Assembly (NCBI GenBank): GCA_965222315.1
Contig: OZ244951.1
Span: 3,224,001-3,288,000, forward strand
Length of the DNA stretch: 64,000 nucleotides
Direction: 5' to 3'
DNA from: JACKII01 sp965222315
GTDB lineage: Bacteria; Pseudomonadota; Alphaproteobacteria; Bin95
The notes under the pieces are model-generated. The model saw only the letters and a program-made list of their open reading frames with translations. It searched no databases and was not told the DNA's origin. Positions within the stretch are counted from its first letter, which is position 1. The number at the start of each line of letters is the position of its first letter. Positions 60,000 through 64,000 of the stretch are shown piece by piece. The position numbers and the translations under genes were made by a program.

Positions 60000-62114
60000 A
60001 TGCCCCTGCTCAACACCGCCAGCCTGCGCACGCTGTTCGATCCCAAGTCCGTTGCCATCGTCGGCGCGTCGTCCGATCCGGTGAAGCTTGGCGGGCGGCC
60101 CATCGACAACATGAAGGTCGCCCAGTACGCGGGCCGGTTGATTCCCATTAACGCGCGCTCCAAGGAAATCCAGGGCCTGCCCGCCATACCGTCCCTGCGC
60201 GATGTGGACGAGCCGGTGGAGATGGCCGTAATCGTCGTGCCGCAACCGGCGGTGCGGGACTCTATTCAGGCGTGTATCGAGAAGGGCGTCGGCTCTGCCA
60301 TCATCCTCTCCTCCGGCTTCGCGGAAATCTCGGAGGAAGGCGCGAAGGAGCAGGAATATATCCGCGCCATGGCGGCGGAGGCGGGCCTGCGCGTCCTCGG
60401 CCCCAATTGCATGGGCACCATGAACGCCAATACCGGCATGATCGCCACGTTCGCCGGCCTCATGGGCCAGAAGCCACAGGCCGGCGGCATCTCGGTCGCG
60501 AGCCAGTCCGGGGCTTTTGGCGGCCATTGCTTTGCCGTGATGCGCGAGCGCGGCTACGGCCTGAATCTCTGGGCGACCATGGGCAACCAGTCCGACGTGG
60601 AGTTCTCCGACTGCCTCGCCTACATGGCCGAAGACCCGAAGACCGACGTTGTCATGGGCTATATGGAGGGCATTCAGGACGCACCGAAGCTGATCGAGGC
60701 GCTGGGCATCGCCCGCGACCTGAAGAAACCCGTGGTCTTGATGAAGGTCGGCACGTCGGACGTGGGCAGCGCCGCCGCGGCCTCCCACACCGCGTCCCTG
60801 ACCGGGTCCGATGCGGTGTTCGACGCCGTGCTGAAGGACTTCGACGTGCACCGGGCCAAGACCATCGACGAGATGTTCGACGTTGCCTACGCGTGCACCG
60901 CCAAGAAATTCCCGACCAAGCGCGACCTCGGCATCATCACGGTCTCCGGCGGTGTGGGCGTCATCATGGCGGATGCGGCGACCGAGAAAGGTTTTGAGCT
61001 GCCGCCCCTGCCGGACAGCACGCAAAAACGCCTGAAGGAAATGGTTCCCTTTGCCGGTACCCGCAACCCTTTGGACGTGACCGCCCAGCTCATCAATGAC
61101 ACCCGGGTCATGACGCCGATGTTCGACGCCTTGTTGGGCGATGGCGGCTACACCAGCGCCATTTGCTTTATGGCGAGCGTCGGCCTGAACGAGAACATGA
61201 TGAACGCCTTGCACCCCTCGTTCGAGGCAGTGGCCAAGAAATACCCTGACCGCCTCATCACCTTCTCCGCTCTCACCCGGACCGAGACCCGCAAGCCGGT
61301 CGAGGATCTGGGCTATCTGGTCTACGAGGACCCCGCCCGCGCCATCAACGCCATGTCCGCGCTGGTGAAGTTCGGGGAGGCGTTCTACAGCGGCAAGAGC
61401 AAGGCCCCGTCGCCTGCCCTGCCCGCCCCTGACGCCGCCATCAAGCCCGGCGCGGAAATCAACGAGTTCAACGCGAAGAAAATGCTCGCCGCCGCCGGCG
61501 TGCCCGTGGTGGACGAGCGGATTGTGCAATCCGCCCATGACGCCGGCAGCGCCGCGGCGGAAATCGGCTTCCCGGTGGTGATGAAGATCGTCTCCCCCGA
61601 CATCCAGCACAAATCCGAAATCGGCGGCGTCCTGCTCAATATCGCCGACGAGGCGGCGGCCTCCGCGGCCTTCGACACGCTGATGGACCGCGGCCGCACC
61701 GCCGCGCCCAAGGCCCGGCTGGAGGGTGTGCTGCTCGCACCCATGGTCCAAGCCGGCGTGGAGACGATTATCGGCGTGCAGCGCGATCCGGTGTTCGGCC
61801 CGGTGGTGATGTTCGGCCTCGGCGGAATTTTCGTCGAGGTGCTGAAAGATGTGACCTTCCGCACAGCCCCCTTCGGCCTGGATGTGGCACATGAGATGAT
61901 CCGTTCGGTGCGCGGCTACCCCATGCTGGAGGGCGTACGCGGCGCACCGCCATCGGATGTGGATGCACTGGCGGAGGCCCTGGTCGCCGTATCGGTTTAC
62001 GCCGCCGCCAATGCCGACACGCTGGAGAGCATCGACCTCAACCCGGTGCTGGTACAACCCAAGGGCGAGGGATGCGTCGCGGTAGATGCGCTGATTGTGG
62101 CGCGGTCTGCCTGA
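60000..62114 (+). CDS. ADP-forming acyl-CoA synthetase (acetate-CoA ligase family)
   Basis: 704 residues. The N-terminal CoA-binding domain starts with Pro-Lys-Ser-Val-Ala-Ile-Val-Gly-Ala-Ser. A succinyl-CoA ligase-like domain has Gly-Pro-Asn-Cys-Met-Gly and the catalytic phospho-His in Ala-Ser-His-Thr-Ala-Ser-Leu-Thr-Gly. The C-terminal ATP-grasp part (about 475-704) has Gly-Phe-Pro-Val-Val-Met-Lys-Ile and Glu-Ser-Ile-Asp-Leu-Asn-Pro-Val. All domains are on one chain, unlike two-subunit forms. It makes an acyl-CoA with ATP to ADP + Pi, and in reverse can make ATP. Acyl substrate unknown. Followed after 30 bases by a short protein gene. Confidence 0.93.
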   Translation: MPLLNTASLRTLFDPKSVAIVGASSDPVKLGGRPIDNMKVAQYAGRLIPINARSKEIQGLPAIPSLRDVDEPVEMAVIVVPQPAVRDSIQACIEKGVGSAIILSSGFAEISEEGAKEQEYIRAMAAEAGLRVLGPNCMGTMNANTGMIATFAGLMGQKPQAGGISVASQSGAFGGHCFAVMRERGYGLNLWATMGNQSDVEFSDCLAYMAEDPKTDVVMGYMEGIQDAPKLIEALGIARDLKKPVVLMKVGTSDVGSAAAASHTASLTGSDAVFDAVLKDFDVHRAKTIDEMFDVAYACTAKKFPTKRDLGIITVSGGVGVIMADAATEKGFELPPLPDSTQKRLKEMVPFAGTRNPLDVTAQLINDTRVMTPMFDALLGDGGYTSAICFMASVGLNENMMNALHPSFEAVAKKYPDRLITFSALTRTETRKPVEDLGYLVYEDPARAINAMSALVKFGEAFYSGKSKAPSPALPAPDAAIKPGAEINEFNAKKMLAAAGVPVVDERIVQSAHDAGSAAAEIGFPVVMKIVSPDIQHKSEIGGVLLNIADEAAASAAFDTLMDRGRTAAPKARLEGVLLAPMVQAGVETIIGVQRDPVFGPVVMFGLGGIFVEVLKDVTFRTAPFGLDVAHEMIRSVRGYPMLEGVRGAPPSDVDALAEALVAVSVYAAANADTLESIDLNPVLVQPKGEGCVAVDALIVARSA

Positions 62115-62144
62115 GCCGACCTTCAGCTTTCAAGGAGTAACAGG

Positions 62145-62522
62145 ATGTCGCTAGATACCCTTCTGGTCAAAGCCGAAAAGATTGCCAACGAATTCGCCCA
62201 CCTGAAAATCACGACCGCCGTCGGCGATTTCAAATACGCGGCTAAAGCGGATGGCAGCGGCTACGAGGTTGCACCGGGCGCGAACAATGCCGCCATGCAG
62301 ACGGATATCAATCTGGCGGACGGCGACATCACCAACCTCGTCGCCCGCGAGTTCACCACCGACGCCATGTCGGAGATGCGCAAATTCCACGAAACCCAGG
62401 TCCTCAAGGCCGAGGACATCGTGAAAGGGAATATAGAAGCGCTGGTTTCTCTCGTGAAACTGGTCGGCAGCATCTCCAATGACGGTGGCGGCGCGGGCGA
62501 TTCAGACAGCCCCACCGGCTAG
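62145..62522 (+). CDS. unrecognised 125-residue protein
   Basis: The ATG has AAGGAG 8 bases upstream, a strong site. The protein is soluble, with amphipathic helices at both ends (Leu-Val-Lys-Ala-Glu-Lys-Ile-Ala and Ile-Glu-Ala-Leu-Val-Ser-Leu-Val) and a middle beta-rich part (Val-Gly-Asp-Phe-Lys-Tyr-Ala). A Gly/Asp/Ser tail follows. I do not recognise a family. It is followed after 9 bases by another unknown gene, so it belongs to a three-gene unit. Confidence 0.75.
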   Translation: MSLDTLLVKAEKIANEFAHLKITTAVGDFKYAAKADGSGYEVAPGANNAAMQTDINLADGDITNLVAREFTTDAMSEMRKFHETQVLKAEDIVKGNIEALVSLVKLVGSISNDGGGAGDSDSPTG

Positions 62523-62531
62523 CGAGAAGCC

Positions 62532-63449
62532 ATGGCGTTGTTCAACAGGCCGGGCAGCCGCTGGGGCCGCCGCGTCAGCGACTTGGTGCAGGACCTTCAC
62601 ACGCTGGAGGTCAACACCATCCAGAAGGCGGGAATGACCGCGCGCCGCATGCCACCTGTGCCGACCGCGCTCGCCGAAATATCGGAGAACTATCGCCGCT
62701 GGCTTGGCGATCAGTTAGCCCGGAATACCGCGCCACAGCAAAACAACGAGGCCCTTAAGTCCGCTGTCAGCGAAGCCCGGATGAGGCTCGCGCGCTGGCC
62801 ATCCCTCGATCGATTGAGCCGCAATGATCAGAACAGCAGGGATCAGGCCGGGGAGCGGTCCCCTGACCGAAAAGAAGAATTCTACGACATCTCCAAAGCA
62901 GCCCGCATTCTGGATGAACAGGAATTCTTCGGCAACGCCGGGCCAAGCCGGATCATTTGCCAACGGATATGGCGGAACGCCGCCTATCTCTATGGCCTCG
63001 TCGAAGCGACCGAGAAGCGTTCGGCCAGCCGGCAATCCGGCCGCGCGATCGGTACCGTCCCCTACGTGGATTGGGAGCACGCCCAAGCCACAGAAAAACA
63101 CCCCGGTGCCGATGCCAAAATCCCAGAAGCCCAGCCAACAAAACTCTCGCTCTATAATCTGGTATGGATACGGGACGAACTGCTGGAGGAGGCCTGGAAC
63201 GTTGCCTTCGAGGACCGTGGCAAAATCCGGAAAATCTGGGAAGTCGGGACCGAGACCGTTCTGGTCCAGACGGCCATCCAGTTGGAAGGCGATGTCATCA
63301 CCCGCATCGCCCAACAACTCGCCGACAAAGATCCCGGCAATATCATGAAAGTTCACCAGCAAAGCATCGAGACTGCCATGGGCATGTGGTCCAGCATCAT
63401 TGATGCGGTCATCCGCTTTGTCGACATCGTCAGCCGGCGGGCGGGCTAA
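62532..63449 (+). CDS. unrecognised 305-residue protein
   Basis: Soluble and mostly helical, rich in Arg and Gln in the first 120 residues (Glu-Glu-Phe-Tyr-Asp-Ile-Ser-Lys-Ala). The second half has long amphipathic helices (Leu-Val-Trp-Ile-Arg-Asp-Glu-Leu-Leu-Glu-Glu and the Ile-Ile-Asp-Ala-Val-Ile-Arg-Phe end). The C-terminus is hydrophobic enough to contact a membrane. No catalytic motif is seen. It lies 9 bases after the 125-residue gene and 15 bases before the next gene. Confidence 0.72.
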   Translation: MALFNRPGSRWGRRVSDLVQDLHTLEVNTIQKAGMTARRMPPVPTALAEISENYRRWLGDQLARNTAPQQNNEALKSAVSEARMRLARWPSLDRLSRNDQNSRDQAGERSPDRKEEFYDISKAARILDEQEFFGNAGPSRIICQRIWRNAAYLYGLVEATEKRSASRQSGRAIGTVPYVDWEHAQATEKHPGADAKIPEAQPTKLSLYNLVWIRDELLEEAWNVAFEDRGKIRKIWEVGTETVLVQTAIQLEGDVITRIAQQLADKDPGNIMKVHQQSIETAMGMWSSIIDAVIRFVDIVSRRAG

Positions 63450-63464
63450 CACGGGGCCGCACAA

Positions 63465-63965
63465 ATGACGGAGACGCTGAAAGACAGCCTCGAGAAGGCT
63501 ATGCGGGCGAACCGCCCCGCAGACCCAAAGAACGATTGGGGTTGGAAGCTTTTGCGCCGGGCCGCCCTGGAAGGCGGCGTCACCGTCTGGACGCCGAATC
63601 TGGAGGCAGCCGCAACAGGCGAGGCCCTTACGCAACCCGGCATCTGGACAACCATCGGCCTGCTTGGCGACATCACGACATATTACAGCCCCGGCACACC
63701 GGAGAACCTGTTAGAGGCCCACTTCGCTAAAGTCAGCCGGACAGCCACCAGCATGACCCGGTTCGCTGGCAGTGTCCTGTTCAGCAGCGGCTTTGTCGTC
63801 TGGGTGGTGCATCCTGCCACCTTATTTGCCCAGGCCGAAAGATGGCTGTACGGCGGGGATTGGCTGCATATGCCATCGCTCGCAATCGGCATGGCCGGGT
63901 TGTCCATCGTGACGGAAATTGGGCGCCGGATCGTGGTATGGCGCGTGCGCCGCTGGCTGCCGTAA
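63465..63965 (+). CDS. unrecognised 166-residue membrane protein
   Basis: The first 90 residues are polar, followed by hydrophobic segments at about 98-118 and 130-150 (Val-Leu-Phe-Ser-Ser-Gly-Phe-Val-Val-Trp and Ile-Gly-Met-Ala-Gly-Leu-Ser). The last residues are basic. Together with the two genes before it, it looks like a small membrane-associated unit. Family unknown. It ends 35 bases before the window ends. Confidence 0.7.
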   Translation: MTETLKDSLEKAMRANRPADPKNDWGWKLLRRAALEGGVTVWTPNLEAAATGEALTQPGIWTTIGLLGDITTYYSPGTPENLLEAHFAKVSRTATSMTRFAGSVLFSSGFVVWVVHPATLFAQAERWLYGGDWLHMPSLAIGMAGLSIVTEIGRRIVVWRVRRWLP

Positions 63966-64000
63966 CGCAGCCCCTAGACCATCGCCTGTTCAAATTGAAC

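Overview
This window looks like a chromosome segment of a GC-rich, aerobic alphaproteobacterium, probably marine or Rhodospirillales-like. The pointers are the dnaE-rpsB neighbourhood, an S2 protein with an acidic C-terminal extension, a 41-residue aa3-type cytochrome oxidase subunit IV, an exosortase A (XrtA) locus, a TctABC transporter, type III CoA-transferases, and a UGSC-family selenoprotein of the kind first noticed in marine metagenomes. Nothing in the sequence gives the species. I see no tRNA, rRNA, CRISPR array or insertion sequence.

Layout. 1-2107: an amine/sarcosine-type FAD oxidoreductase and a short-chain dehydrogenase with a degenerate active site. 2114-30579: a large exopolysaccharide region. 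It holds glycosyltransferases, three FemAB/CelD-like acyltransferases, a Gfo/Idh/MocA-SDR fusion, a Tat-exported beta-helix protein, a 1276-residue RTX/beta-helix protein, and the core XrtA locus (export lipoprotein, chain-length protein, tyrosine kinase, outer-membrane protein, deacetylase, FemAB protein, glycosyltransferase, exosortase A-EpsI fusion, amidotransferase) with a ligase and a flippase on the opposite strand. 30592-33574: TctA-TctB-TctC. 33852-39990: cobalamin operon cbiX-cobH-cobL-cobI-cbiG/cobJ-cobM. 40092-44662: dnaE and rpsB, then a strong terminator where tsf would be expected. 44817-46485: a small oxidase subunit, a 655-base stretch with an unusual phased repeat array, and a dienelactone hydrolase. 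46699-53845: three type III CoA-transferases, an orphan hybrid-free histidine kinase and an acyl-CoA dehydrogenase. 53945-56736: the UGSC selenoprotein and two paralogous partner proteins. 56860-59718: a serralysin-type RTX metalloprotease. 60000-63965: an ADP-forming acyl-CoA synthetase and three unrecognised proteins.

The most notable item is the UGSC gene at 56212-56736 on the minus strand. An in-frame TGA at codon 96 lies in the motif Asp-Sec-Gly-Ser-Cys, and a 40-base two-stem hairpin starts at the very next base. Ordinary gene calling would stop at this TGA and lose the C-terminal 78 residues. The gene is followed by two tandem homologous ~340-350-residue proteins with Asp-Gly-(Leu/Met)-Pro-Leu N-termini, which makes a three-gene unit of unknown biochemistry.

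Working together, the 2-30 kb genes should build, modify, polymerise and export a surface polysaccharide. XrtA normally sorts PEP-CTERM proteins, but no PEP-CTERM substrate is encoded here. The cobalamin genes mix names from both pathways; the CbiX and CbiG components argue for early cobalt insertion. The 46-62 kb genes form an acyl-CoA/CoA-transfer catabolic neighbourhood.
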